A stretch of DNA of 64,000 nt from NCBI GenBank assembly GCA_009767595.1, contig VSDK01001720.1:100044-164043 (forward strand), written 5' to 3'. The first letter of the stretch is position 1; every line of letters starts with the position of its first letter. The notes under the pieces were generated by a model. That model made no database searches and had not been told where the DNA came from. It saw only the letters and a program-made list of their open reading frames with translations. The stretch comes from Symbiodinium kawagutii (lineage: Eukaryota > Sar > Dinophyceae > Suessiales > Symbiodiniaceae). The translations under genes and the position numbers were made by a program. Shown here piece by piece: positions 1 to 9,945 of the stretch.

Positions 1-645
1 CCGCTCAGGTTTAACAACCATTATAATCATTACAAAATGTTTGTTAACACGACAACATCCAATTCATTGGAGTAAGGACCAATAATGATTAATTGGTTGT
101 CAGTTTAACACCCCTTTGTTAACCATTAAACTCCAATGAATCAATTACTCCATGTAACCTCCAATCCTCACAACGACAACGCCACACGGTAGAGATTCCA
201 CTGTGCATTCCCGCTGTGGTGAGGAAACCTGCAAACGTGGCAAATGGGCAAATTGGGCACCCCCAAGGGTACTGTTAAGCCGGTGATTTGCGGCCAACAA
301 TCAGTGACTTTTGGTAATTCATGGTGATTTCTGGTGATTTGTCGTGATTTATGGCCCAACAGTTTGTGATTGCTAGTGGTGGTTACTGACGTGATTCAGC
401 ACGATAAAATGTCCAAGAGCGTAAAATAAAACAGCTCAGTTTTGTGTACATAGCACTTAAAATGCATCTGGGTCTTGTGATTACAGTACAAAGCGTTGAG
501 TGGGGATGATATAACCAGCTGACGGGGTATACAACCAGCCTACATCTGCTTGTTGAAATGAACCTGACGACAACTGAATCTCACTCAAACCAAGCAATAG
601 TGACAAAATGGTCATCCTGACTGCACCAAGGATCAATTACAAAAC
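1..645. other. AT-rich intergenic or intronic sequence, no gene seen
   Basis: No protein-like frame or inverted-repeat element is recognisable. The stretch holds AACCATT-type degenerate repeat words and short direct repeats of GTGATTT near 320-350. Confidence 0.5.
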
Positions 646-648
646 TGT

Positions 649-852
649 TCAGTCACAAATTGGTTGGTGGTCCACTTGCTTCAATTCCTCTCCTCCCTTC
701 GCGCCTTTGTTGCATCCATCTGTCTCTACACCGTGCTTATACTCATTCCTATGGCTTCTTTTTTGATGTCCAGTTGGATATGCAGCCGAGCTGGTTGCCG
801 ACAGCTCTTCAGGGGGATCAGAACCCAGCTCCGACAGGGTTGACAACTTCAT
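649..852 (-). CDS. candidate exon, hydrophilic protein fragment
   Basis: The minus strand is open for about 67 codons and reads as a hydrophilic, Ser/Glu/Lys-rich segment (SELGSDPPEELSATSSAAYP). It is richer in GC than its surroundings. The plus strand is also open, so strand is a judgement based on composition. It lies 170 bp downstream of another minus-strand island (1026-1215), separated by an AT-rich tract, and the two could belong to one gene. No domain is recognised. Confidence 0.3.
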   Translation of the reverse strand: MKLSTLSELGSDPPEELSATSSAAYPTGHQKRSHRNEYKHGVETDGCNKGAKGGEELKQVDHQPICD

Positions 853-894
853 ATTGCCTTTCTAGATAGATTTACATATTCTAAATAAATAGAT

Positions 895-1005
895 AAATAG
901 ATAAAGATACATATATATAATATATAAATATATATATATATTTTTATTTATTGAAATATATATACAACTAATTTATCTGTTCCTAAATCTATTACACTTC
1001 CTCGT
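895..1005. repeat. AT-rich low-complexity tract
   Basis: Runs of ATAGATAA, ATATAT and TATTTA lie between two candidate exons; this is typical intron or spacer sequence. Confidence 0.8.
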
Positions 1006-1025
1006 ACATAGATGTACACTGTGGA

Positions 1026-1215
1026 TCATTCTGCTACTCTTGGACTATCTGGGTTGGATGCGATCCCATCATCTCCCAGGTACTTCTTCCACGGCGCTTG
1101 CGCACAGCGGATGCCATGGACAGCAACCAGCACGCCTCTCTGAGGACGCTCAAGCAGAGTCGCTGCTGTGAGACACACTCCTCGACCGTGTGTGCCACGC
1201 ACGGAGTTGGTACAG
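1026..1215 (-). CDS. candidate terminal exon, unknown protein
   Basis: A GC-rich island in AT-rich DNA. The minus frame reads GRGVCLTAATLLERPQRGVL, then a segment ending NPDSPRVAE and TGA at 1026-1028. Codon choice is GC-rich at third positions, and the alternative frames break early. It looks like the last exon of a minus-strand gene, but no family is recognised. The upstream flank changes abruptly into the AGTAGTT/GTTGATGG satellite, so the acceptor is probably near 1215. Confidence 0.4.
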
Positions 1216-1224
1216 GAGATCACC

Positions 1225-1740
1225 CATGGTTGAGTGTAGTATGAACATAGTAGTTGATTAAAGTAGTTATAGTAGATACTAACACAGTTAAAGTTATAGT
1301 AGTTGCTAACCATAGTTATAGCAGTTGGTTAGAGTAGTTGTAGTTATAGATTGACCAGCTACTATAACTATTTCGTTGATGGTCACTAGTTAAGTACTGT
1401 TTGTTGATGGATAACAATAGATCATCTTCAACTATGGTTGATTAATCCACCGGCTGATCGCAACTATGGTTGATGGTAACTAGTTGACGGTAATGCTTAA
1501 TCAACTGGTTGATGGTTGATGGTAATTGATCACTATGGTTGATTAATAGTTGATGGTTATGTTTAACTATTCACCACTATGGTTGATGGCAATTATATAG
1601 TCCTTGATGGATGGCCAACTGATGGTTGATGATATGATTACTTGATCACGGATGGTTGATTGATCCAGTGGTGAAATACTCACTGATGGTTGATTAATCA
1701 CCACATTTCACCACTGACTGAACTATGGACCATGGACTGT
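1225..1740. repeat. degenerate GTTGATGG / AGTAGTT satellite
   Basis: AGTAGTTATAGTAG-type words (1240-1370) grade into many imperfect copies of TGATGGTTGAT(TA) with ACTATGG. No fixed period is visible. Similar tracts recur at 3.6-4.1, 8.5-8.8, 13.9 and 33 kb. Confidence 0.7.
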
Positions 1741-2950
1741 AAGCTGCTATTCACCACTCCTTACAAGGTGGAGACCGGCACTTAGCTGGGTGGAATGGTA
1801 AGTATAGGGTAACTACCAGTTCTCGCAAATGTAACTAGCTTGGTACTTGGATGTGCAGGCCAGGGATTAGTTCTTCGGAATACGGCTATGGTAAATAGTC
1901 CAATGAAGTGGGTGAAGTCACCCCAATGGCCCTATGACCACGGTTAGTAACCAAAGTACCGCATTATGCTCTTTGGCACTCCAACCTCCTGAGTTTGAGG
2001 GAGGAAAGGCAGTGCTAACCCCAATCTTTCATAACACATCAGCTATTTCTTGTCAAACTGCTAGTAGCTAGTAGTTTACGACTGAGCTCCCGTTTATGTT
2101 GATGAATGGATGATAGTTGACTCAACGGAAAATAAACCGATGTAGTCACTGGTGGTTCATGTTGAGTGCTAATGGATAAAAGTTGACCCGTTGATACTGG
2201 ATGGTTTTGATCAATTATACCCATGAGTTCGGGCTACAAGTCGATTCCATGCCAGTCTGGTCAGTAACATCAAACCGGTAGGCTTTGGGAGTATCAGGAT
2301 ATCGACCAACACCGAACTTATGGTGTTGAAAACTCAGCTTGAAGGCACAAGAACTTGAAGAATACAGAAACAGAAAATACAACATCTGGAGACAAATGCT
2401 TCTTCAGGATACAGAAACAGAAACACATATGTTTTGATTATTTTGCCACTTAGACCCATCACATTTCATCGGCTACAAGATGTGATCCTGTGCACATTCA
2501 ATGTAAAATACAGTCGTTGTTGGGAAGCGCAACACTTTGCACATGTTGTAACAATACCTATTTCATTGTACAGGATCAATGATACCGCTCTATATGTATA
2601 TATGTGTGACGTGCAAAGACACCACCATCCAGTCGTGTCAACAACAAGTAAAAACACCTGTAGGCAGTCTGAAGCAGAGTGTTTGATTGTCAGGATTGTT
2701 ATATACCTTGAAGCTGGCAATTTTTTGGGACAAAACTGCCTTGCAACCCAGCATGATTTGCAAGAATGGCCAACGGTCACATGACTTGGCAATGAACAAA
2801 ACACGCACGCAAACACGATTGATGGTATACAAGTTGTACTTTCTGACATTAGCTTCCCGCGGTGCAGCTACCCAGAATTTCATTTTTCCGTGGCAATTCC
2901 TTCATTGCCAGCTGTCAATACATTTGTGCAGCTGGATGGTAGATATCCAT
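1741..2950. other. mixed sequence with unresolved ORFs
   Basis: An F-like word (TACTTGGATGTGCAGG) occurs near 1842. Overlapping frames on both strands at 2434-2956 are 80-127 codons long, but none shows exon-like composition or splice-site support clearly better than its mirror. No gene is called. Confidence 0.4.
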
Positions 2951-2994
2951 ACATAAATTTACATAGATCTGAATGTACAGAAAATATAGCAAAA

Positions 2995-3075
2995 CCAACA
3001 TTTGCGACATATAAATAAATAAATACATAAATAAGTAAATGAATATATATACATATATATATTTATGTATTCAGC
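2995..3075. repeat. AT-rich (ATAAATA / ATATAT) tract
   Basis: Simple ATAAATAAAT and ATATATAC runs. Confidence 0.8.
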
Positions 3076-3227
3076 AAATATATCCAGCATGTGAATAAGT
3101 ATACATTGCATATTTGTTTCAATTATGCTCAAAAAACATGCCAGTGAATAGCCACTATGACCCAGCATAGTTGACTCAGTCAACCACAATTGACCATTCA
3201 TAGCTATGGTCAAGAAAGGTAATTACA

Positions 3228-3368
3228 AGGTGGGGCGCCCTAATTGTAAGTTGGTTAATAAGCCATTTAACTCTGGTTGTATCTTCCATAACTAGTACTT
3301 ATCCGACTTATTATATAACCCTAATTATAAACCAACTTAGTTAACGACTGGAGGCCCCTCCTTGTAGG
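3228..3368. mobile_element. MITE family D copy
   Basis: The ends are ACAAGGTGGGGCGCCC and GGAGGCCCCTCCTTGTAG, imperfect inverted repeats. The interior carries TAAGTTGGTTAATAA and its complement TTATAAACCAACTTA. It abuts the exon-like island at 3397-3550. Confidence 0.75.
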
Positions 3369-3396
3369 TCAACCATCATAACATACGCCAGCAGGT

Positions 3397-3550
3397 ACCT
3401 CCCAAGTTCCACCAGGGGCTCCTCCAGGATCCAGGCAGCTCCCGTGTAGCCATTGCATTGCGTCAAAACATCGCCCGGCAACAACGCCTTCCGAGCGGCG
3501 GACATCAATCAACAGCCATGGAGGGACGTGTGGCGAGCTGGGGAGCTTGC
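3397..3550 (-). CDS. candidate exon, strand uncertain
   Basis: A GC-rich island beside a family D element. The minus frame reads VPPWLLIDVRRSEGVVAGRC and ends at a usable donor (TGGGAG/GTACCTG). The plus strand is also protein-like (VAIALRQNIARQQRLPSGG) with an acceptor-like CCAGCAG before it. The minus strand is preferred weakly because most islands nearby are minus. The product is not recognised. Confidence 0.3.
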
Positions 3551-3579
3551 AGTTGACCAACCAATGTCATAGCTGGTTT

Positions 3580-4180
3580 ATGGTTGATGATAGGGGATAA
3601 TGACAAACAATTACAGGGGATATACCAGCTATATAGGGCTATGAGTCAATCTGAACCAACGAATAATGGGGGATGAGTTCACCAACCAATAATAGGGAAA
3701 ACAACGGTTAATAATAGGGGAACAAGGGGAACAGTGTGAACTGACCCACTGCCATGTGCTGAGACATCTTAGTTTTGATGGCTACTTGAGGGTGATACCA
3801 TGTGGTACCTAAGGTCTATAATGGTGAATAATGGTTCATAATCCGTTGATAAGTTGATGATTAATAATGGTTACGAATGGTGAATAATGGTGAAACATGG
3901 TGAAGAATGGTGAATAAGTTAACAATTTAACCATCATGTAGGTTAATAGTGGTGAACTGGTGATAAATGGTGGTACCTATGGTAAAGAACCATTGACCAT
4001 GGTTGATAATTAAGCACATCATAGTTAACCTAGTCAACAATGTTTGATAAGTACCATGTCGATGGTGGTATCTATGGTTAATTATGTGAATAATGGTTCA
4101 TAATCAGTTGAGTTGGGATCTGTTTGATAATGGTTGACTATGATTCGTCATAGGGGATAGTGATCAACAATTAATAGGAG
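3580..4180. repeat. degenerate GATAATGGTGAATAATGG satellite with a diverged family C copy
   Basis: Imperfect words of TGGTGAATAATGG and GTTGATAATGG fill the span. At 3635-3755 a diverged family C element begins GGCTATGAGTCAAT and ends GAACTGACCCACTGCCATG, with the internal AGGGAAAACAACGGTTAATAATAGGGG core. Confidence 0.65.
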
Positions 4181-4394
4181 ATATACTAGTTATACATGGG
4201 TGGTTTTATCCGGATACCAGGGGATGGTATGCTTAGCTATGGTTAAACATGTTGAAAAAACATGGATGATCACCAACAAGAGTGGACATATGCTGATTCT
4301 ATATCTCTGTGAATAATCTGCAATATAGGTTCATACTGAAGAACTATGAAACTACCATAAACTACCAATCAATAGTGGTTGAGCAACTGCTCTG

Positions 4395-4450
4395 CTATAT
4401 GGGTGTTTCTCAATATATAGCGGACCCCTTCAAACTTATGTTTGGTTTGT
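4395..4450. mobile_element. MITE family A, left fragment
   Basis: TATGGGTGTTTCTCAA is followed by a GCGGACCCC core; no right end is found. Confidence 0.5.
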
Positions 4451-4679
4451 TGCTATGAATGGTTCCAAAAAATGATTTGGGCCCCATTTTGTGAGCTCAA
4501 CAGCGCCGTTGTGAATTTCTGTTTTGGGGCACTGGATCCTTTAAAACCATGATGCACTTTGACCAACAATTGGGTCATCTACAAAATGAAGACCCGCATT
4601 TCTAGATTGGTCTATACCTATCTTGTGATTAAATTGAAAACATTTCCTGGCTAGATCTAATATCTAGGTTGATCTATAT

Positions 4680-4832
4680 CTAGGTTGTCCTGGCTGGATT
4701 TCGCACTCCGCAACATTCTCCTTCGCACAAGATGTCATCCCAGCCCCTCGCAGAGAGTCCCAGGCCCCATGCGCACACTACGATGTCGTTTGCATTGTTG
4801 ATGTTATTGCCATCAGGCCAAACATCCCAACA
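4680..4832 (-). CDS. terminal exon, weakly C-type-lectin-like (copy 1)
   Basis: Exactly 51 codons, ending in TAG at 4680-4682. It starts directly after the CACCAACCAG terminus of a family B element, which supplies the AG acceptor. The peptide begins CWDVWPDGNNINNANDIVVC and continues with W-D-D-I-L-C spacing. A W-x-x-W, an N-rich patch followed by ND, and W-D-D-x-x-C are reminiscent of the end of a C-type lectin domain, but the match is from memory and the WND/EPN signatures are not clean. Phase 0 agrees with the exon at 5001-5105. A degraded copy lies near 5310-5420. Confidence 0.45.
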   Translation of the reverse strand, partial: CWDVWPDGNNINNANDIVVCAWGLGLSARGWDDILCEGECCGVRNPARTT

Positions 4833-4940
4833 CTGGTTGGTGGTGTCAACCCCTAGGAACTAGAAAAAATGTTAGTCAACCAACCATTTGTTCACAAGGA
4901 CTAGGGAAAACAAAAAATGTCAATCAAACCACCAGCCAGA
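4833..4940. mobile_element. MITE family B copy forming most of an intron
   Basis: CTGGTTGGTGG at the left and CCACCAGCCAG at the right. It occupies 108 of the 168 nt between two phase-compatible minus-strand exons, and its end gives the 3' splice site ACCAACCAG. This is introner-like placement. Confidence 0.75.
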
Positions 4941-5000
4941 ACAAGGATTTTTGGGCGCAACATCATGGACATTCATAAACTGAAAGCCAGGACGTCAAAC

Positions 5001-5105
5001 CGCGCTTTGGCAAACTTTGGTATCTTTGGTCCAAATACCGTTATCACCTGGATCTTTATCAATCATCAAAATCTTTACCGGTGTGGCCAACAATATCGAA
5101 TTCCA
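5001..5105 (-). CDS. internal exon upstream of the lectin-like terminal exon (copy 1)
   Basis: The minus frame reads LMIDKDPGDNGIWTKDTKVC then QSA, followed by a possible GTTTGA donor at 4995-5000. Splicing to the exon ending at 4832 keeps phase 0. The homologous stretch in copy 2 reads VMIDKDPDDNGLRAKDTK, so the peptide is conserved between duplicates. The conservation of M-I-D-K-D-P-x-D-N-G and K-D-T-K supports coding. The upstream boundary is uncertain. Confidence 0.45.
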
Positions 5106-5179
5106 GTCAGGCGTAATGGGAAATCCTGGGTGGGAGAATGACCTTGCGTGTAGCAAACCGTATAAATAGATAGATCTTC

Positions 5180-5281
5180 TCAGGGACCGCGTGACGCAAT
5201 CCTCGGCATTAACAAGGGCACGTTCTCATGATTCGTTCTGGCTGCTACCTCCGAAAATTCAGCATCTGGTTCTGGCGCCAT
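5180..5281 (-). CDS. short ORF, possible first exon of copy 1
   Basis: ATG at 5281 opens a 33-codon acidic frame (MAPEPDAEFSE then VAARTNH). A GT donor after the SE codons (GGAG/GTAGCAG) would make a short first exon of the downstream lectin-like gene. TGA is at 5180-5182. No signal peptide is seen. Confidence 0.3.
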   Translation of the reverse strand: MAPEPDAEFSEVAARTNHENVPLLMPRIASRGP

Positions 5282-5299
5282 GTTAGCAAAATGGCGCCA

Positions 5300-5729
5300 A
5301 AAGGGTGTCACGCATCCGGGCTGGATTTAGCGCCCCGTTTTTCCCCTACACAGGCCCCACGCGCTCTCATGTCGTTTGCGTTGTTGCTGAACATGCCAAA
5401 CATCCACAGGGGGATTTCACCCTTCCGCCTTTCCTGGGTAAAACATCGTGGACTGCAAACCCCAACATGAAACTGCGCCTTGGCAACCCTTTGGTATCTT
5501 TGGCGCGAAGCCCGTTATCATCTGGATCTTTATCAATCATCACCTGTGTGACCGAACATATTGAACAATTCATCTTGCCAATGCGAAATAACAATGTCAA
5601 GGAACCACATGCCAACCAAGACCCTTTGGCCATATCGTCAAAGAACCATTGACTCATCCAATTGCTGATGGGCTCAGAGCCATTCCCGTCGCTCAGCGCA
5701 TCGTTTGCCTCATTTGTTTTCCTCTGCAA
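5300..5729 (-). CDS. second copy of the duplicated exon set, probably degraded in part
   Basis: The minus frame carries NEANDALSDGNGSEPISNWM, then WFFDDMAKGSWLACGS, then VMIDKDPDDNGLRAKDTK. The last block aligns with the copy 1 exon at 5001-5105. Downstream, the region matching the copy 1 terminal exon (shared GGATGTTTGGC and AACGCAAACGACAT words) has an indel that breaks the frame relative to copy 1. N-x-P-x-S-x-W and W-F-D-D spacing is again weakly lectin-like. Either copy 2 is a pseudogene or its exon edges differ. Confidence 0.4.
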
Positions 5730-5784
5730 AGCTTTGGGTTATTTTGGAGGCCTCCAAGGCTAATGAACTGTTCTGCTCAGATTC

Positions 5785-6010
5785 GAAGAACCTCTCCAGT
5801 ACTCCAAGCTCCCCTCCAGAATCTCTCTAGTACACCAAGCTCCTCTACAGAACTTCTCCAGAACCTTGAGCACGTCCAACCTCTCGGCCTCCACAACATC
5901 TAAGGAAACACCTCTCCAGAACCAGCACTCCCAGCACCACCTGTACAGAACCTCTCCCACAACCTCCTCCAGCTCCTGTTGACTATCTGAACCTCTCCAG
6001 CACCTCTCCG
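5785..6010. repeat. degenerate CTCTCCAGAACC minisatellite
   Basis: More than ten imperfect copies of CCTCTCCAGAAC/CTCCAGTAC occur over 225 bp on the plus strand. It is pyrimidine-rich; any ORFs across it are repeat artefacts. Confidence 0.7.
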
Positions 6011-6120
6011 GCTCTACAGATGGTCAAGATTGAATGAACCCATGATTCATCTGTCAACCATTCACGCTAATTTTAAACTTCGATCATCCGTTCCATGAGA
6101 ACAATGTTTGAGATACGAGG

Positions 6121-6201
6121 AGGAAGCTTGGCGATGAAGGCAAAAACCGCGTGAAGGCATGCGACCTAGAGAAATCACAGTTGAAACTTCAAACACTGAA
6201 G
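6121..6201 (+). CDS. coiled-coil exon
   Basis: The plus frame reads KLGDEGKNRVKACDLEKSQL then KLQTLK and stops at a GT donor (CTGAAG/GTATCT). Heptad-like Leu/Lys/Glu spacing suggests a coiled coil. A second plus-strand coiled-coil exon follows at 7084-7186, so both probably belong to one gene, although direct splicing of the two does not keep phase and an intermediate exon is needed. Confidence 0.45.
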
Positions 6202-6344
6202 GTATCTAACCGCTTGCTGGCCAGGAGTTTCTGTTTCCACATTTGAATGCTCACTACATCTTGTCCATTGTAGTGGAGCGACTGAAAAGCCGCAAGCTCC
6301 CTCACCACTGCCACATCCCGGTCAAATGATTGATGCGAGCCTGT

Positions 6345-6570
6345 CGAGGTCTAGCTTATTGCTTTAGCCGGGCATTCCTTCAAGATATCGCTCCTGAACT
6401 GCTTCAGCCTTCCTTGCCATGGAAAATTGCTTGGGGGTCCAAGAGCAACATCATGGACAGAGTGACATTGCGATATTGCGCGTCGTGAAGTCAGCTGCCA
6501 GCAGGCTGCAGGCCATTCCGGAATATGTCGGGCCCTCCAATGAAGTCTTGACATTTTGATGGGCAGTGAC
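6345..6570 (+). CDS. coding island between coiled-coil exons
   Basis: Two plus frames are protein-like: one with FLQDIAPELLQPSLPWKIAW, the other from an ATG near 6418 with GQSDIAILRVVKSAASRLQA and IPEYVGPSNEV. The minus strand is open too. The position between coiled-coil exons favours plus, but frame and boundaries are unresolved. Confidence 0.35.
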
Positions 6571-6689
6571 TTCGACAAAAGCCAAGTAGTTTTCCTATAA
6601 ATATTTTGCAGTCGACCTCACCCAAGTGAATATAGGATGCTAAGGAGATCCTCCTTAATAGCCACCTCAGCTTATTCCTAAAAAATAAC

Positions 6690-6920
6690 CAGGGTCTCCT
6701 ATAATGTCTGATCGGATGCTATCCTTAAGGAGGATAAGGAAGATCCCTAGTGAACCAAAGAACTTCAGCTGTTCGCCCTTCGACTGCCCACTAGCAAGCG
6801 GAGCGTCGCGCCTTATCGCCTTGGGACCTGGCCGCCACCTGTTGATTCCACACCTCACCGCGTGGGGAGCGATGGCATGTCCAACTTGGGAAGATGATTC
6901 GCTGGCGACTGATGGTTGAT
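6690..6920. CDS. GC-rich coding-like island, strand unresolved
   Basis: Plus reads KNFSCSPFDCPLASGASRLI; minus reads VASESSSQVGHAIAPHAVRC. Both are free of stops. The minus reading begins after a CATCAG acceptor at the edge of the (ATG)n tract. The product is unknown. Confidence 0.25.
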
Positions 6921-6944
6921 GATGATGATGATGATGATGATGGT
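6911..6944. repeat. (ATG)n microsatellite
   Basis: Nine to ten tandem GATGAT units. His-run ORFs across it are artefacts. Confidence 0.9.
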
Positions 6945-7083
6945 ACAACTGATTGCTAAACAATTGATCCAATAAATTGATCCAATTCACTAACCATGGT
7001 TATAGTCATGTCAATGAATGTTATGGTCTTTCTTTGACAAGCACATCTAACCAATAATCTTTCAAAAGTCATGGCCTTGACAG

Positions 7084-7186
7084 GGAACTCATGGAAAACC
7101 TAAACCAGAAGCGTACCTCGGACTGCCAACTGGACAATCTCACATCGCAACTGGATCAATTAGAGTATTTTTTGGGGCAGGAAGAG
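7084..7186 (+). CDS. coiled-coil exon
   Basis: Bounded by TTGACAG acceptor and GAAGAG/GTTGGTG donor. The peptide runs ELMENLNQKRTSDCQLDNLT then SQLDQLEYFLGQEE, a clear heptad pattern of Leu with charged residues. The donor begins GTTGGT, the same word that starts the possible splice site of family B elements. Long coiled-coil proteins are common, so no function is assigned. Confidence 0.5.
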
Positions 7187-7189
7187 GTT

Positions 7190-8145
7190 GGTGTATCATT
7201 TCGATTTGTTCAATAAAAGTAATGTTCACAGATGGTGCAATGATCAAAGTGATGAATTTCCTACCGACGATCATCTCTGGGTGAAAACCCTTTAGATACC
7301 CTTGTCCGGTGATTTAGTTCCTGACACGACCAACTTTGGGGGAAGTGGAAAGGCTGGTGAAATAAGTTGGCAACTAAGACAAACATGTCTCATGGTAAAG
7401 CTCTTGAAACTATAAACACATATCATTGGGAGCTTCAACAAGGCTAGTCCCACTGAGTTGCGTCCTGTGCAACTTGCAGTTCTCTACTCTTAGACCTCGG
7501 TTTTGGTTGCCGGTTGCGGATGGGTATTCGCAATCAACAATGAATGGCCACGAATAAATGGGCATTGTTGACCGTCCGTCATTAATGACTGGATGACCGT
7601 TCACTGTTGGGAATACACAATGAACAACCACTACCGTTGGTGATTTCATTGGATATCATGGGGATGGATAAATAACCAACCTACCAACCAATGACAATAA
7701 GGCACCAACAACTGATGGTTCACCCTGACCAACTGGTACTACCCAAATAGAAGTTGCTTCAGATTCGGTGTTCAACAAACTAGTTTACTGATGGTTACTC
7801 CAGGCGAAAACCAAAATGTTCATATCCAGATTTGGTCTCAGATTTTACATCCAGATTTGGTATCATTCCAATCCTAGTTTACTAATTTTCAGATTCATTG
7901 GTGAATATCCAATCCTAGTTCAAATTACTACAGTATATAGTTTTACTGTAACATAAAATTCGGATTTGCAAATTGAAAACTTCAGATTGAAGATTGAACA
8001 GTCAATTAAAAGTATAAGTTAACACATGTTCAATGAAGATAAAACTATTTATAACTAGATGCTCAACTACTTTTAACAAATCATTGTTATAGATATAACT
8101 ATTCATAACTATAATATCTACATCCTAATAACTACATCCATTATT
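7190..8145. other. AT-rich spacer, no gene called
   Basis: An 80-codon minus frame at 7410-7649 is not convincing. The rest has short AT-rich words such as CATCCAGATTTGGT, repeated near 7828 and 7849, and ATAACTA words. Confidence 0.4.
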
Positions 8146-8146
8146 C

Positions 8147-8262
8147 ATATGGGTGTTTCTCAAGTCATAGGGGTACCCACAAATCATCCATTATCAGTCA
8201 TCTATAGTAATAAACCAACCAGTTTTAGGGGTCCCCTATGGCTTGAGAAACCACCATGTGGA
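8147..8262. mobile_element. MITE family A copy
   Basis: ATGGGTGTTTCTCAAGTCAT with GGGGTACCC at the left; GGGGTCCCC with CTTGAGAAACCACCAT at the right. Confidence 0.85.
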
Positions 8263-8357
8263 TCAAATAGCTGGTGTATCTCCTATGGTTTGCTATTACC
8301 CTTAAGATTATCCCCTTATAATAGATTATAATTTTACATCTCATATTCTCATCTCAC

Positions 8358-8475
8358 CCTTCGCAACTGGAGGTCCTTTTCGAGCTCGGGGTGACGTGAC
8401 TCCAGCTGCGCACCTCCACCACTCCACCTGGCCGCACGCCGTCCACACGTAGGCCAGCCACCTACCGCTGACGCG
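8358..8475 (-). CDS. candidate exon, GC-rich
   Basis: The minus frame ends AQLESRHPELEKDLQLRR at a strong donor (AAGG/GTGAGA). The upstream part is Gly/Arg-rich (WPTCGRRAARWSGGG). The charged helical end suggests a coiled coil. The plus strand is also open for part of the length. Confidence 0.35.
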
Positions 8476-8504
8476 GGCTGAAGACTGACAGAAAGATAGG
8501 ATGC

Positions 8505-8800
8505 ATTAGATTGATTATGGTTAATGATGGTTGATAATGGCTAAAATGATGGTTATAATTAGGTAATGATGGTTAATAATGATGGTTACTACTGATTATG
8601 ATTAATGATGGTTGATAATGATTAATAATGGCTAAAATTGGTTAATTATTTACGGCTAATAATTTGAATAATTGTTGATTATGGTTAATAATGGATAACA
8701 ATGGTTAATCATGGTTTGTAATTGTTGATTGTGGTTAATGATGGCTCATGATGGTTGATAATGGTTAAGAATGGTTAATGATGGTCAACTAACATGTTGG
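8505..8800. repeat. degenerate GATGGTTGATAATGGTTAA satellite
   Basis: About 20 imperfect units of ATGGTTAATAATGG and GATGGTTGATAATGG, strongly strand-biased (T/G on plus). Confidence 0.75.
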
Positions 8801-9067
8801 CATATGATACAATCATATATGGGACCAATGCTTATATAGTGATATGTTTCTAGATATTGGGACCATATGATATATTAGAGCATGCAGCATATATGTTGAT
8901 TCCAATAAAAGGGTTAATAATTGTTACTGATATGGGATGATCAACAACAATGATGGTGAAACAACTACCATAGCGGTGGTTTCTCAAAATGTTGTTCAAC
9001 CATAATGGGATTTCAAAATAATTCATCTTCATGGAGGAAAATCACCAACAACAGTGATTAAACAACT

Positions 9068-9182
9068 GCTATATGATGGTTTTTGAAAATGGGGAACCCC
9101 AAAAAATGGTTGATTTACTAATTGACAATGATTAATAGGGGATGATTTAGGGGTACCTCTATTTTAAGAAACACCCATATAG
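9068..9182. mobile_element. MITE family A copy
   Basis: Left ATGGTTTTTGAAAATGGGGAACCCC; right GGGGTACCTCTATTTTAAGAAACACCCATAT. Confidence 0.75.
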
Positions 9183-9337
9183 ATTCCATGAATGTATCAA
9201 CCTAGTTGAACATAATATGGTTCAGCATTTTTATGAACCATTGTTCAGATTATTCATATCAACATTATGAATAATAAAACATCCAGAAATGTAAATTAAT
9301 ACACCATCAACATGAACCATTATCAAGATAATTCATA

Positions 9338-9425
9338 TGGGTGTTTCTCAAAAAAGGGGACCCCAAAAATCATCCCCAACTAGTCTGTTCTAGATGATCA
9401 ATGGGTGACTTTAGGTTTCTTCCAA
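9338..9425. mobile_element. MITE family A, short copy
   Basis: TATGGGTGTTTCTCAAAAAA with GGGGACCCC at the left. The right end is diverged (TTTAGGTTTCTTCC). Confidence 0.5.
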
Positions 9426-9833
9426 TTCGGGAAAATACCATACAGAAATTATGAGGCAATCATTATCGAAACGTCCATTAACAAACCACTATTTACAATC
9501 ATGAACCATCTGCATTTGCCATCATAAAGCATCAACAATCTACAATGATTAACATTACACAGCATTACTTTCATTACCTATTGAGCAATCATCTAAGCGT
9601 TATTCATTCATTTATTGAACAGTATTGTTGATTAATCACTCATTGAGTATGATTCACCATTCACAGTCAATTTTTGGCACATTGTTGCTGAACGCCCTCG
9701 GCTATGTACAGGGCCGGCTAACAATACGCGCCCTTTACACATTACCATTCACAGTCAATAATCATGATCCGTCAATCATGAAACAAACAAATGGTCTGGG
9801 TGTCTGGTGATTTTTTGGGATATGAACTACAAT

Positions 9834-9945
9834 TTCGTTCGAGTTGCCGGCAGGGACTTCCACATAAGCAAGTGAGCTACCGTTCGGGTTCCGCTCCGAG
9901 CCTTACTGTCTTCTTCATGAGAAACATCAAGGCCCCATTCCTGGT
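9834..9945 (-). CDS. candidate exon
   Basis: After a GACCAG acceptor the minus frame reads EWGLDVSHEEDSKARSGTRT then VAHLLMWKSLPATRT. It is acidic then basic, with mixed third positions. The plus strand is also open. No family is recognised. Confidence 0.35.

Noticed and set aside
8149-8331. Short ORFs over family A, B, C and E elements
   Set aside because: The frames follow element sequence and are not conserved between copies.
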